DNA from: Novosphingobium beihaiense
GTDB taxonomy: Bacteria; Pseudomonadota; Alphaproteobacteria; Sphingomonadales; Sphingomonadaceae
NCBI RefSeq assembly: GCF_022832375.1
Contig: NZ_JALHLG010000003.1
Coordinates: 372,001 to 436,000 of the forward strand
Reading direction: 5' to 3'
DNA: 64,000 nt
The notes under the pieces were generated by a model that worked only from the letters and a program-made list of their open reading frames with translations, had not been told where the DNA came from and made no database searches. How positions within the stretch are numbered: position 1 is the first letter of the stretch; the number at the start of each line of letters is the position of its first letter. Of this stretch, positions 49,501 to 56,944 are shown piece by piece. Made by a program: the position numbers and the translations under genes.

Positions 49501-49624
49501 CAAGAGCGGCTTTCCGGTGAACTTCACCTCGTCCAACCAGATTCAGGTGCAGGGCCGCCCGTTCGTGCAGAACAGCGCCAGCCAGCCGCGCAGCCTGCAA
49601 CTCACCGCCCGCTACCGCTTCTGA
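46589..49624 (+). CDS. TonB-dependent receptor with carboxypeptidase-regulatory-like N-terminal domain (Oar-like)
   Basis: The TTG at 46589 has a GAAGGGGG SD and places a signal peptide at the N-terminus (NNRFSSVIATALAAASMAIS, ending QAHA). It gives 1011 residues. A beta-sandwich CarboxypepD_reg-like domain (about residues 25-115, LEVKAVAPDGSPAHGIAVRA) precedes the plug (LERLLFRLPGVTQSTGFF, VEYGRTANGVVNVTTPSGG) and an Oar-type barrel ending TARYRF with a terminal Phe. It is the first gene of an operon continuing with a radical SAM protein and an ABC importer, so it probably brings the same substrate across the outer membrane. A sigma-F-like promoter precedes it. The ligand is unknown. Confidence 0.9.
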   Translation: MNNRFSSVIATALAAASMAISSQAHAESALEVKAVAPDGSPAHGIAVRATNTATDQTLSGTTDSQGRLRFGALGSGGTWRIETDATSQFRAFTSDLVSLRSEFQSNVTLRLEPVDAGSIVVTGLRTVSALNTSNAEVSATLTADEIRRIPVEARSLERLLFRLPGVTQSTGFFAEAPAVAINGANALYTNYTIDGLDNNENFLGGQRFPVPVGAIQDVTVLSGSYSVEYGRTANGVVNVTTPSGGNTFSGEAFFVTRPGGFTASRPDGTQNSLFGAPVSDNFQRYQGGVSLSGPIVKDRTFFFLNAEYVRDVTDNVLSAPALGVNERLTGRNEQILITGRLDHNWSDRLRTTLRFNHGRVQLERQGGGLDGGVTFPSAGSVQDRYSTNIALINTYAGDGFDYTGAFQYGGFDWNFGRPLRGAGPQATVYAGSDLSSPIAVIGSPGYIFDETERTFQTQQKLTFDFGRHRLKIGGDLIIADFSLQGGGNIDGNYAVSLSPAQLAALQGVGSGFSISDLPADVTLLNANFEVQPRAFGVPQRIYSAYIEDQFQATDDLSLTLGLRYDYDSLTAIGGKGDTNNFAPRFSFNYTPSETVAIRGGIGLYTEKIPYSVISDAIQQGSVSAGFRGQLQTLIDQGILPAGTDIGRITSGDGNASVDLTALCTAAFQCPDPTQFGPLADTLTYGERRIFNPSGLDNPQTLQLSLGVEWQAAPGWLVGVDAQYARGRHLLRLVDLDAPAPFTFNQAAYDALGPDGVAALSPEERAALGLIRPAGAADATRPALNPDGSVPEGGARSIIVTDSGGRSRYAALIFKLQKAKGTDPYDFSLFYTLSTLRNDTDDINFRANDANNFRADYGPSLNDRTHVISALVNLYPTERLTVSLAGLIQSGQPVNYVPDAAIFGTTDLNGDGLSFSDQYTGNPDRAPGLTRNSGRLPWAATFDLGLGYRFDGFGPGGLDLRADVFNLFDANNKSGFPVNFTSSNQIQVQGRPFVQNSASQPRSLQLTARYRF

Positions 49625-49643
49625 GCCCGAGAAGGAGGCTTCC

Positions 49644-50717
49644 TTGGAATCGATCTATTACGCCATGTCATGGGCCTGCCACCGCAAGTGCAGGCACTGC
49701 TACGAAACCCGGTTCCGCCCCTATGTGCGCGGCGCGCTGGACGGTGTCGTCGCGCAGGCGGCGGACAACTTTCCCCGGGTCATAGACAACCTGCCGCGCA
49801 AAATGACCTATCTGGACCGCAACGCGCCGCTGCCCGGCGGCGGATACCGGGAAAAGACCGGGCGGATCATTCTGGCGGGCGGCGAAGTCCTGCTCGATCC
49901 GGTTCGCGAGGCGGTGCTCTATCCGGCAATGGAGCGCCTTCAGGCCAAATACGGGCGCGGCGGCATCAAGATCATCGTCCAGACCACCGGCGATCTCGTC
50001 ACCCCGCAGATTATCGAGGATCTGCTCGAACGCGGCGTCTGGATGATCTCGATTTCCGGCATGGACGATTTCCATGTCGGCATGGAGGGGGAAAAGCGCC
50101 TGCCGCTGATCGCCAGACTGGAAGGCTGGTTCGCACAGGCCGGGATCAACCGCTCCGGCTGGCAGGCGGACAACAGCGACAACATCGCCTGGAGCGACGA
50201 GGACGGCCCACTCTATCACTTCTTCGGCGCGACTGAGGACGAATGGATCGGCAAGCTGTGGCCGCGCGGCCGGGCCTGGGAAAACAGCCTTTCCACCGCC
50301 GGAATGGAGGACAACTTCTGCGCCGACTGGGCCGGGGCGCGCAATTTCCTCGACCACCGCCATTCGGGCTCCGAAGTCTCGGTAGACCCCAGCGGCGATG
50401 TCTTCCCCTGCTGCGCCAAGACCAAGCTGCCGGTGGGCAACCTCACCGAAGAGCCGCTGACGGAAATCCTCGACAGTCTTGCCGGGCACCCGGTCTATCA
50501 GGCTCTCTCCGAAGGGCGGCCGGACCGGATGGGACTGGAATTCGGCTGGGACGAGGCGCGCTTCGCCGAAGCCTGCCAGACGGTAACGCCCGCCGGAAAG
50601 GCCTATAGCAACCCGTGCATCGGCTGCGACCGGTTTCACGAAGAAGTCATGGTGCGGGAAATCACCCGGCTGCGCCAGCAGCGCCGGGCCCGGCGCATGG
50701 CGTGCAAGGCGGCGTGA
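49644..50717 (+). CDS. Radical SAM protein with C-terminal cysteine-rich (SPASM-like) region
   Basis: This 357-residue protein starts at a TTG with a strong AGGAGG SD, 19 bp after the TBDT. Cys12, Cys16 and Cys19 (ACHRKCRHCYE) form the CX3CX2C motif for the radical SAM [4Fe-4S] cluster. The glycine-rich ILAGGE follows. Near the C-terminus DVFPCCAKTKLPVGN and NPCIGCDRF provide at least four more cysteines, like the auxiliary cluster of SPASM/twitch proteins. The substrate is unknown. I cannot assign a named subfamily; it lacks the selenocysteine-associated DUF3641 region of ArsS. It stands between a TBDT and an ABC importer, so it may process the imported compound. Confidence 0.85.
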   Translation: MESIYYAMSWACHRKCRHCYETRFRPYVRGALDGVVAQAADNFPRVIDNLPRKMTYLDRNAPLPGGGYREKTGRIILAGGEVLLDPVREAVLYPAMERLQAKYGRGGIKIIVQTTGDLVTPQIIEDLLERGVWMISISGMDDFHVGMEGEKRLPLIARLEGWFAQAGINRSGWQADNSDNIAWSDEDGPLYHFFGATEDEWIGKLWPRGRAWENSLSTAGMEDNFCADWAGARNFLDHRHSGSEVSVDPSGDVFPCCAKTKLPVGNLTEEPLTEILDSLAGHPVYQALSEGRPDRMGLEFGWDEARFAEACQTVTPAGKAYSNPCIGCDRFHEEVMVREITRLRQQRRARRMACKAA

Positions 50718-50727
50718 TCTCACCGTC

Positions 50728-51981
50728 ATGAAAGACCGCCCTGCCCTTTCGGACCTGACCCGGCGCCAGACGCTGGCCGGGCTTTCGATCGCCTCCATGC
50801 TGCCGCTAACGCTGAGCGCCTGCGCCCGGGCGGACGGGCCGGACATTGCGCCGGACGCCCCCTGGGACGAGGTGATTGCGGCTGCGCGCGGACAAACCGT
50901 CAACTGGGCGGCATGGGCGGGCGATCCCAAGATCAATGCCTATATCGCCTGGACCGGCGCGGTTCTGCGCAAGCGGTTCGATATCGCCGTGCGGCACATC
51001 AAGACCGGGGATACCGCCAATACCGTCCAGACCTTGCTGGCGGACAAGGCCTCGGGCCGCGCGGCGGGCGGGCGCACCGATCTTGTGTGGATCAATGGCG
51101 AGAATTTCAACGCGGCACGCAAGGCGGGCCTGCTATGGGGCCCGTTCGCCCAGCGGCTGCCGCACTGGCGGCTGGTCGATACCGAAGGGAAGCCAGCCAC
51201 CGTCTCCGATTTCACGATCCCGATCGAGGGTTACGAAAGCCCCTGGGGCATGGCCCAGCTAACCTTCTTCTATGACAGTGCGCGGGGCACGATGCCGCCG
51301 CGTTCGGTGCCTGCCATGCTCGATTGGGCCGCCGCCCATCCGGGCCGCATGGCCTATCCGGCCCCACCCGATTTCGTAGGTATCGCTTTCGTCAAACAGG
51401 CGCTGCTGGAACTGATCACGGATCGCAGCGTGCTGTACCGGCCTTTCGCCGATGCCGAATTTGCGGCTCACACCCGGCCGCTGTGGGCCTTTCTGGACGC
51501 CCTGCATCCCCATTTGTGGCGCAAGGGCCGTGCCTATCCGCACGATTACCGGGCCTTGCGCCAGCTTCTGGAAGACCGGGAAGTGGACATTGCGATGTCC
51601 TTCAACCCTTCCGAGGCGGCAACCGCCGTGGCCGGGGGCTTCCTGCCGCCATCGTCGCGATCCTACATCCTCGACGGCGGCACCATCCAGAACTGCCATT
51701 TCGTGGCGATCCCCTTCAATGCCGCGGCCAAGGCCGCCGCGATGGTTACGGCGAACTTCCTGCTCTCCCCCGAAGCGCAGGCCCGCAAGGCAGACACCAA
51801 AGTCTGGGGCGACCCCACCGTGCTCGATCCCGCCAAGCTCAGCGCCGAAGACCGCGCGCGCTTTGCCGCGCTGGCCGCACCCCAGCCTATCGGTGGAGGC
51901 GAGGCCAAAGGCCTGCTCGAACCGCATCCCAGCTGGCAGGTGAAGCTCGCCGAGGCATGGCGCGCGCGGTACGCATCATGA
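50728..51981 (+). CDS. ABC transporter substrate-binding protein, YnjB-like
   Basis: This 417-residue periplasmic protein has a Tat/lipoprotein-like leader (DLTRRQTLAGLSIASMLPLT, then LSACA, with a candidate lipid-attachment Cys). The mature part resembles the E. coli YnjB family, with VNWAAWAGDPKINAYIAW near the N-terminus and VDIAMSFNPSEAATAVAGG and NCHFVAIPFNA later. YnjB belongs to the iron/thiamine/sulfate-type binding proteins, but its ligand is not established. It follows the radical SAM gene by 10 bp and overlaps the permease gene. Confidence 0.87.
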   Translation: MKDRPALSDLTRRQTLAGLSIASMLPLTLSACARADGPDIAPDAPWDEVIAAARGQTVNWAAWAGDPKINAYIAWTGAVLRKRFDIAVRHIKTGDTANTVQTLLADKASGRAAGGRTDLVWINGENFNAARKAGLLWGPFAQRLPHWRLVDTEGKPATVSDFTIPIEGYESPWGMAQLTFFYDSARGTMPPRSVPAMLDWAAAHPGRMAYPAPPDFVGIAFVKQALLELITDRSVLYRPFADAEFAAHTRPLWAFLDALHPHLWRKGRAYPHDYRALRQLLEDREVDIAMSFNPSEAATAVAGGFLPPSSRSYILDGGTIQNCHFVAIPFNAAAKAAAMVTANFLLSPEAQARKADTKVWGDPTVLDPAKLSAEDRARFAALAAPQPIGGGEAKGLLEPHPSWQVKLAEAWRARYAS

Positions 51982-53768
51982 TCACGGGCGCGGCGTACCT
52001 TTCCCCCGGGCGGAATTTCCGGCGTGAACCCGCCGCCGGAAAACCGCGCGCGCAGCCTGCAAAGCGCCGGTTGGGCAGCAGCGGCTTCGCCCTGCGCTAC
52101 TTTCCGGCCGGATTTGCCATTCTGCTGGCCGGGCCCATCGCCATAGGGCTGGCCGGAGCGGCCTTGCCCGCCTTCGGCTGCCATCCCGCGCTGGGGCCGT
52201 GCCGCTGGAGCCTTGCCCCGTGGCATGCGCTGTTCGGCGATCCGGGGTTTGCCCCGGCGCTGCGCCTGACGCTCTTTACCGGCTTTGGCGCCACTTTTGC
52301 CGCTGCCGCGATAGCCATCGGTGCCGTCGCCGCCTTGCACGATACCAGCCTCTTCGCCCGCATCCGCCTGTGGCTGGCCCCGGTCCTGGCGGTGCCTTTC
52401 GCATCCTTTGCGGCAGGGCTCGCCTTTCTGGCCGCGCCGAGCGGCTTTGTCGCGCGGCTGTTTTCCCCCTGGGCCACGGGCTGGGACACCCCGCCCGACT
52501 TGCTTATCGTCAACGATCCGCGCGGTCTGGCGCTGCTTGCTGCGCTTGCACTCAAGGAAAGCCTGTTTCTGATCCTGATGCTGATCGCCGCAGAGGGGCA
52601 GACGCAGGCCAGCGGCGCGCTGCGGACCGCGCGGACCATGGGCTATGGCACGATGCGCGGCTGGATGCTGACAGTGCTGCCGCAAGTCTATCCGCAGATC
52701 CGCCTGCCGGTCTATGCCGTGCTGGCCGCTTCGCTGACATCGATCGATGCCGCGATCGTGCTCGGCCCCGCCGCCCCGGCCCCGCTCGCGCCGCTGACGC
52801 TCGCCTGGTACGGGTTCTTCGAGGAAGCGTCTCAAGCCAAGGCCGCCGCTGCCGCGTTCTTCCAGCTCGTGCTGGCGCTGCTGGCCATCGGCCTGTGGCG
52901 TGTGCTGGAGCTGGCCCTTACAGCGCTCGCCCGCCCGATCCTTTCCTGCGGCGTGCGCCAGGGCTTCGGCGAAAAGGCGCTTGCCGCGCTGGGCACGGGC
53001 GGGCTGGCGGCGGCTCTTGCCGCCACCGCCGGATCGGCGCTCACGCTGGCGCTGTGGTCGGTCTCCGGGCGCTGGAGCTGGCCCGATGCGCTGCCCGAAA
53101 CCTTCACCCTGGCCATGTGGAGCGCGGACGCATCAGCGCTGCCCACGCTGGCCGGAAACACGCTGGCGCTGGCGCTTTCCACCAGCATCGCGGCCACGCT
53201 TGCCGCCGTGCTGTGGCTGGAAGGCGCGCCCGGTTCCGGCACAGCGTCAGGAACAGCACGGCGCCAGGCCATCGTCTATCTGCCCTTGCTGGTACCGCAG
53301 ATCAGCTTTCTGTTCGGCCTGCAATACTTGTGGAACCGCCTCTGGATCGATGGCACCTTTCTGGCGGTGGCATTGTCCCATCTGCTGATCGTCTTTCCCT
53401 ATGTCCTGCTGGTCCTGTCCGAGCCGTACCGCGCGCTCGATCCGCGCATTGCGATAACGGCGCGCACACTGGGCGCCGGCCGGATGCGCACGCTGCTGCG
53501 GATCAAGCTGCCGCTGCTGGCCCGCCCGCTGGCCATTGCGGCGGCCGTGGGCTTTTCCGTCAGTACGAGCCTGTATCTGCCCACCGTATTCGCCGGGGCG
53601 GGACGCGTTCCCACGCTGACGACCGAAGCGGTGGCCCTGGCATCCGGCGCGGACCGCAGAGCCGCCGGGATGGTGGGGCTGGTCCTTACCGTCCTGCCCT
53701 TTCTGGCGCTGCTGGCGGCTCTGGCCATGCCGGGGCGCGGGGCACGCAGGGCAAGGAGCATCGCATGA
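51978..53768 (+). CDS. ABC transporter permease, fused two-domain YnjC-like
   Basis: This 596-residue inner-membrane protein has about 12 hydrophobic segments in two halves. Each half carries a permease EAA-like loop (RTARTMGYGTMRGWMLTVLPQVYP in the first, ITARTLGAGRMRTLLRIKLPLLARP in the second). The fused arrangement is typical of YnjC and of iron/thiamine importers. The ATG overlaps the stop of the binding-protein gene (ATGA), and the gene overlaps the ATPase gene in the same way, so the three subunits are translationally coupled. The first 30 residues are a charged cytoplasmic extension. Confidence 0.9.
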   Translation: MITGAAYLSPGRNFRREPAAGKPRAQPAKRRLGSSGFALRYFPAGFAILLAGPIAIGLAGAALPAFGCHPALGPCRWSLAPWHALFGDPGFAPALRLTLFTGFGATFAAAAIAIGAVAALHDTSLFARIRLWLAPVLAVPFASFAAGLAFLAAPSGFVARLFSPWATGWDTPPDLLIVNDPRGLALLAALALKESLFLILMLIAAEGQTQASGALRTARTMGYGTMRGWMLTVLPQVYPQIRLPVYAVLAASLTSIDAAIVLGPAAPAPLAPLTLAWYGFFEEASQAKAAAAAFFQLVLALLAIGLWRVLELALTALARPILSCGVRQGFGEKALAALGTGGLAAALAATAGSALTLALWSVSGRWSWPDALPETFTLAMWSADASALPTLAGNTLALALSTSIAATLAAVLWLEGAPGSGTASGTARRQAIVYLPLLVPQISFLFGLQYLWNRLWIDGTFLAVALSHLLIVFPYVLLVLSEPYRALDPRIAITARTLGAGRMRTLLRIKLPLLARPLAIAAAVGFSVSTSLYLPTVFAGAGRVPTLTTEAVALASGADRRAAGMVGLVLTVLPFLALLAALAMPGRGARRARSIA

Positions 53769-54406
53769 AGGCCGGGCTGACTCTTTCGAACGTCACGATC
53801 GCCATTGGCACGCGCCATCTGGCAGGGCCGCTGTCGGTCCATGTGCGCCCGGGCGAAACCCTCTCGCTGATGGGGCCGAGCGGATCGGGCAAGTCCAGCC
53901 TGATCGCGCATGTGAGCGGTGTGCTCGATCCCGCGTTCACGGCCGGCGGCTCCATCATGCTGGACGGCGCGGTGCTGGACGGCGTGCCGGTCGAACGCCG
54001 CCGCATCGGCGTGCTGTTTCAGGACGATCTGCTCTTCGCGCATATGACCGTGGCCGAGAACCTGGCCTTTGCCGTGCCGCGCGCGGTGAATCGGCACGAA
54101 CGCTGGCAGCGGGTGCAGGCGGCCTTGCACGAAGCGGAATTGCCCGGCATCGCCGCGCGCCGCCCGGAAACGCTCTCCGGCGGGCAGCGCGCCCGCGTCG
54201 CGCTGATGCGCGCCCTGCTGGCCGAGCCGCGCGCGCTGTTGCTCGATGAGCCTTTCGCCCGGCTCGACATGGCCCTGCGCGAACGGATCCGCGCCTTCAC
54301 TTTCGCCACGATTGCGTCCCGGGGAATACCCGCCCTGCTGGTGACGCACGACAGGAAGGATGTGCCCGGCAGGTTGATGGAAATCGGCGGGGAGGAGCTG
54401 GTATGA
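53765..54406 (+). CDS. ABC transporter ATP-binding protein, YnjD-like
   Basis: The short 213-residue ATPase has Walker A GPSGSGKSS, Q-loop VLFQDDLLFAHMTV, signature LSGGQRARVALMRAL, Walker B ALLLDEPFARLD and H-loop LVTHDRKD. It energises the YnjBC-like importer encoded upstream. It ends 81 bp before sigF; that gap contains a separate sigma-F-like promoter. Confidence 0.93.
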   Translation: MKAGLTLSNVTIAIGTRHLAGPLSVHVRPGETLSLMGPSGSGKSSLIAHVSGVLDPAFTAGGSIMLDGAVLDGVPVERRRIGVLFQDDLLFAHMTVAENLAFAVPRAVNRHERWQRVQAALHEAELPGIAARRPETLSGGQRARVALMRALLAEPRALLLDEPFARLDMALRERIRAFTFATIASRGIPALLVTHDRKDVPGRLMEIGGEELV

Positions 54407-54451
54407 ACGCCGCCGGTGCCCCCCACGGGGAAATTAAATTTACGCTCATCT

Positions 54452-54477
54452 GTAACCGAAACCGCCCTGCCCCCGAA
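54452..54477 (+). promoter_or_regulatory. Sigma-F-like promoter 2, directly before sigF (autoregulation)
   Basis: GTAACC (54452-54457), 16 bp and CGAA (54474-54477) exactly match the GTAACC-N16-CGAA element that I recall for Caulobacter sigma-F. It is 10 bp before the sigF ATG, so the mRNA would be nearly leaderless, and it lies downstream of the YnjD-like stop. Confidence 0.8.
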
Positions 54478-54487
54478 CGGCAGGGGG

Positions 54488-55024
54488 ATGAGTACAAGCG
54501 AAGACCGGCTGAAAAGCCTTATGGTCGCCAGCCTGGACGGAGATGCCCGGGCTCACGAGGCGTTGCTTCGCGCTGTGGGCCGGGTGCTGCACGCCTATTA
54601 CCGGGCCAGGTTCGCCAATCTTCGCATGGACGTGGATGATATCGTGCAGGAAGCCCTGATCACGGTCCACTCCCGCCGCGCCAGCTATGACCGCAAGCGG
54701 CCGTTCTCCCCCTGGCTTTTCGCCGTCGCCCGCTCCAAGGCCATTGATTTCCTGCGCAAGCACCGCAACTTTGAAGATCTGGACGCGATCGAGCATGAAC
54801 TGGGCGAACAAGGGTTCGAGGACGAAGCCATGGCCCGGCTCGACATCGAACAACTGCTGGAAACACTGACGGCCAAGCAGGCCCAGGCAATAAGGGATAC
54901 AAGACTGCACGGATACAGCATCAAGGACAGCGCCCTCCGCACCAAGCTGAGCGAGTCAGACGTCAAGGTTTCCGCCCATCGCGGCTTGAAAGCCCTGATG
55001 CAACGGATCAGGGACAGCGTGTGA
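54488..55024 (+). CDS. sigF: ECF sigma factor, SigF-like
   Basis: The ATG at 54488, preceded by CAGGGGG, gives 178 residues. Region 2 is visible as MDVDDIVQEALITVHSRRASYDRKRPFSPWLFAVARSKAIDFLRK, and region 4 as LTAKQAQAIRDTRLHGYSIKDSALRTKLSESDVKVSAHRGLKALM. The upstream extension of the frame crosses the predicted promoter, so I exclude it. The next gene encodes an NrsF anti-sigma protein, a pairing known in Caulobacter for the response to chromium and cadmium. The promoter immediately upstream suggests positive autoregulation. Confidence 0.9.
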   Translation: MSTSEDRLKSLMVASLDGDARAHEALLRAVGRVLHAYYRARFANLRMDVDDIVQEALITVHSRRASYDRKRPFSPWLFAVARSKAIDFLRKHRNFEDLDAIEHELGEQGFEDEAMARLDIEQLLETLTAKQAQAIRDTRLHGYSIKDSALRTKLSESDVKVSAHRGLKALMQRIRDSV

Positions 55025-55665
55025 TGACGAACGAAGATCTCATCCAGTCGCTGATGGCCGACTATGCGCCAGTGCCCCGGCATGTGCTGGCACGGCGGAT
55101 GACGCTGGGCCTGGCATCGGGGTTCGCGGTGGCGCTGGCCGTTGTCCTCGGCAAGCTGGGGCTGCGCCCGGATCTGCCGCAAGCGGTCGAAACGTTCCCG
55201 TTCTGGGTGAAGTGGATCTACGTCGCGATGCTGGCGGCGGTGACGATCGCCGCCGCCGCGCGGCTGGCACATCCGGAGGTGCGCAAGGCGGGGGTGTTGT
55301 GGCTGGCGGCTCTGCCCTTTGCCGGTATCGCGATCCTGGCCGCCATCCAGACCCGGCAGGCCGGGCCGGAAGGCTGGTCCATGCTGTGGATGGGCAAAAG
55401 CTGGGCCCAGTGCCCGGTGATCATCACCATACTCGCCATTCCGTTGCTGGCAGGCGGCCTTTGGGCGCTGCGCGGCTTTGCCCCTTCGCGCAAGCGCCTG
55501 GCCGGGTTTGTGACCGGGGCCGGGGCCGGGGCGCTGGCCGCTTTCGCCTATGCGCTGCATTGCGTGGAAGTCTCGGCGGTCTTCATCGGGCTGTGGTACA
55601 CGCTGGGCGTTGCCATCCCCGCGCTGTTCGGGATCCTGCTGGGGCCTATCGTCCTGCGCTGGTAG
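55021..55665 (+). CDS. nrsF: NrsF (DUF1109) transmembrane anti-sigma factor
   Basis: This 214-residue inner-membrane protein has a short cytoplasmic N-terminus (MTNEDLIQSLMADYAPVPR, the usual sigma-binding segment of the family) and six predicted helices. Counting from the GTG at 55021, Cys131 (WAQCPV) and Cys181 (ALHCVE) fall in the positions recalled as important for metal sensing in Caulobacter NrsF. It should hold SigF inactive at the membrane until a thiol-reactive signal arrives. The GTG overlaps the sigF stop; the ATG at 55024 is the alternative. Its 3' end overlaps the convergent glycosyltransferase gene by 20 bp. Confidence 0.92.
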   Translation: MMTNEDLIQSLMADYAPVPRHVLARRMTLGLASGFAVALAVVLGKLGLRPDLPQAVETFPFWVKWIYVAMLAAVTIAAAARLAHPEVRKAGVLWLAALPFAGIAILAAIQTRQAGPEGWSMLWMGKSWAQCPVIITILAIPLLAGGLWALRGFAPSRKRLAGFVTGAGAGALAAFAYALHCVEVSAVFIGLWYTLGVAIPALFGILLGPIVLRW

Positions 55666-56944
55666 AGCGCCACGCCCGCCAGCCATCCCACGCCAGCGCC
55701 AGCGCAATCGCGCTCCATTCCACTGCATAGGCCGCCGGGTGCAGCGCGAAGGGATCGAGCCAGGCCGCCTCCAGAACTTCCCCGCGCGCATAGCTCAGCA
55801 TCAGCGCCGCCGAAGCGATCCACGGCCAGACAAGGCGCCGCCCCACCGCCGCAGGCAGCCCCCAGAGCAGATACCAGCCGTTCACCACTGGGGAGACAAG
55901 CAGGACGGCCCCGAACAGCAGGTGAAACGGCGGCAAAGTCTGCGTATCGAGAGCCGAACGGCGGCACAGCAGCCACAGGGCCAACGCAGCTCCGGCCAGC
56001 CCAAGCGCCAGCCGGGCGCCCTCCCCGCCAAGCACGGCATTGGCTGCAAGGTACAGCGGAGAGGGATTGAACAGCCAGCGCTGCGCGAACACCGAAAGCC
56101 CGGCTCCGTCGCTCGCGATCCCTCCGGCCAGAAGAAACGGCGCATAAGGGATCAGGAACGCCGCGCCTGCCGCTGCGAATACCCGCAAGCGCCTTTCTGC
56201 CAGCAAGAGCAGCGGCCCGGCAGCAAGCGCGGCGATCTTGGTTGCCGCCGCCAGCCCCAGCGTCCAGGCGAAGCGCATGCCCGGCTTCCGGCAGGCCAGA
56301 AGCCATCCCCCGCACAGCAGCACCGCCACCAGAATATCCGGATGGCCGCTGAGATAGGTTTCCTTCAGCAGTAGCGGATTCCAGGCGAACAAGGCCACAT
56401 CGCGCGCGGAAAAATGCCGCAGCAGCATCCCGGTCATCGCCAATGCGGCCAGTGCCCAGATCAGCCGCAAGGCCCGCTCATGGCCCGGCGCCACGAGATA
56501 GCCGAGATAGAATCCCCCTTCGAGAACCGGGCCGTAGATCGTGGGCACTTCGGGGTTGTTGACGAAATCGAGAATGCCGCGGAACCGTTCGGGCACGCTA
56601 TCGTCGAACTCGAAGCGCTCCGGGGCTGCGCCATAGGGCGAACCGGCCGTGGCCGTGCGGTATCCGTCCCAAAGGTAGCGGTAGTGATCGTCCTCGAACA
56701 AGGGACGGCCGCATAGCCCGATGGCGGCGATGGCTGCAGCGATGAGGAACACCCGGCTCCGCTTCGTTTCCGCAGGGCACAAAGCCGCACCGGCTAGCAT
56801 CGCGGCCGAGGCGAGGACGAGCACGGCAATCGCGCTCCAGCCCGCGAACCTGTCCGTAAAGTCCATGGCCGCCGCACCGGAAAGGCAAAGAAGCGCGGGC
56901 CACGGCACAAGGCGCGGGGAAGCGAACCCGCCCGGCAAAGTCAC
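55646..56944 (-). CDS. GT-C type integral membrane glycosyltransferase (GT87/DUF2029-like)
   Basis: The 432-residue protein has about ten membrane helices. A periplasmic loop just after the second helix contains FEDDHYRYLWDGYRTATAGSP, an acidic motif typical of GT-C enzymes that use polyprenyl-phosphate sugars. It follows a GT2 gene of the dolichol-phosphate-mannose synthase type with a GTGA overlap. A plausible pathway is that the GT2 enzyme makes the lipid-linked sugar and this enzyme transfers it in the periplasm. The acceptor is unknown. It is the last gene of the leftward sigma-F-linked operon and overlaps nrsF tail to tail. Confidence 0.82.
   Translation of the reverse strand: MTLPGGFASPRLVPWPALLCLSGAAAMDFTDRFAGWSAIAVLVLASAAMLAGAALCPAETKRSRVFLIAAAIAAIGLCGRPLFEDDHYRYLWDGYRTATAGSPYGAAPERFEFDDSVPERFRGILDFVNNPEVPTIYGPVLEGGFYLGYLVAPGHERALRLIWALAALAMTGMLLRHFSARDVALFAWNPLLLKETYLSGHPDILVAVLLCGGWLLACRKPGMRFAWTLGLAAATKIAALAAGPLLLLAERRLRVFAAAGAAFLIPYAPFLLAGGIASDGAGLSVFAQRWLFNPSPLYLAANAVLGGEGARLALGLAGAALALWLLCRRSALDTQTLPPFHLLFGAVLLVSPVVNGWYLLWGLPAAVGRRLVWPWIASAALMLSYARGEVLEAAWLDPFALHPAAYAVEWSAIALALAWDGWRAWRSTSAGR

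Noticed and set aside
49644..50717. Identification of the radical SAM protein as ArsS
   Set aside because: The CX3CX2C motif is present, but I see no C-terminal DUF3641/selenocysteine-type domain and the surrounding sequence does not resemble ArsS.
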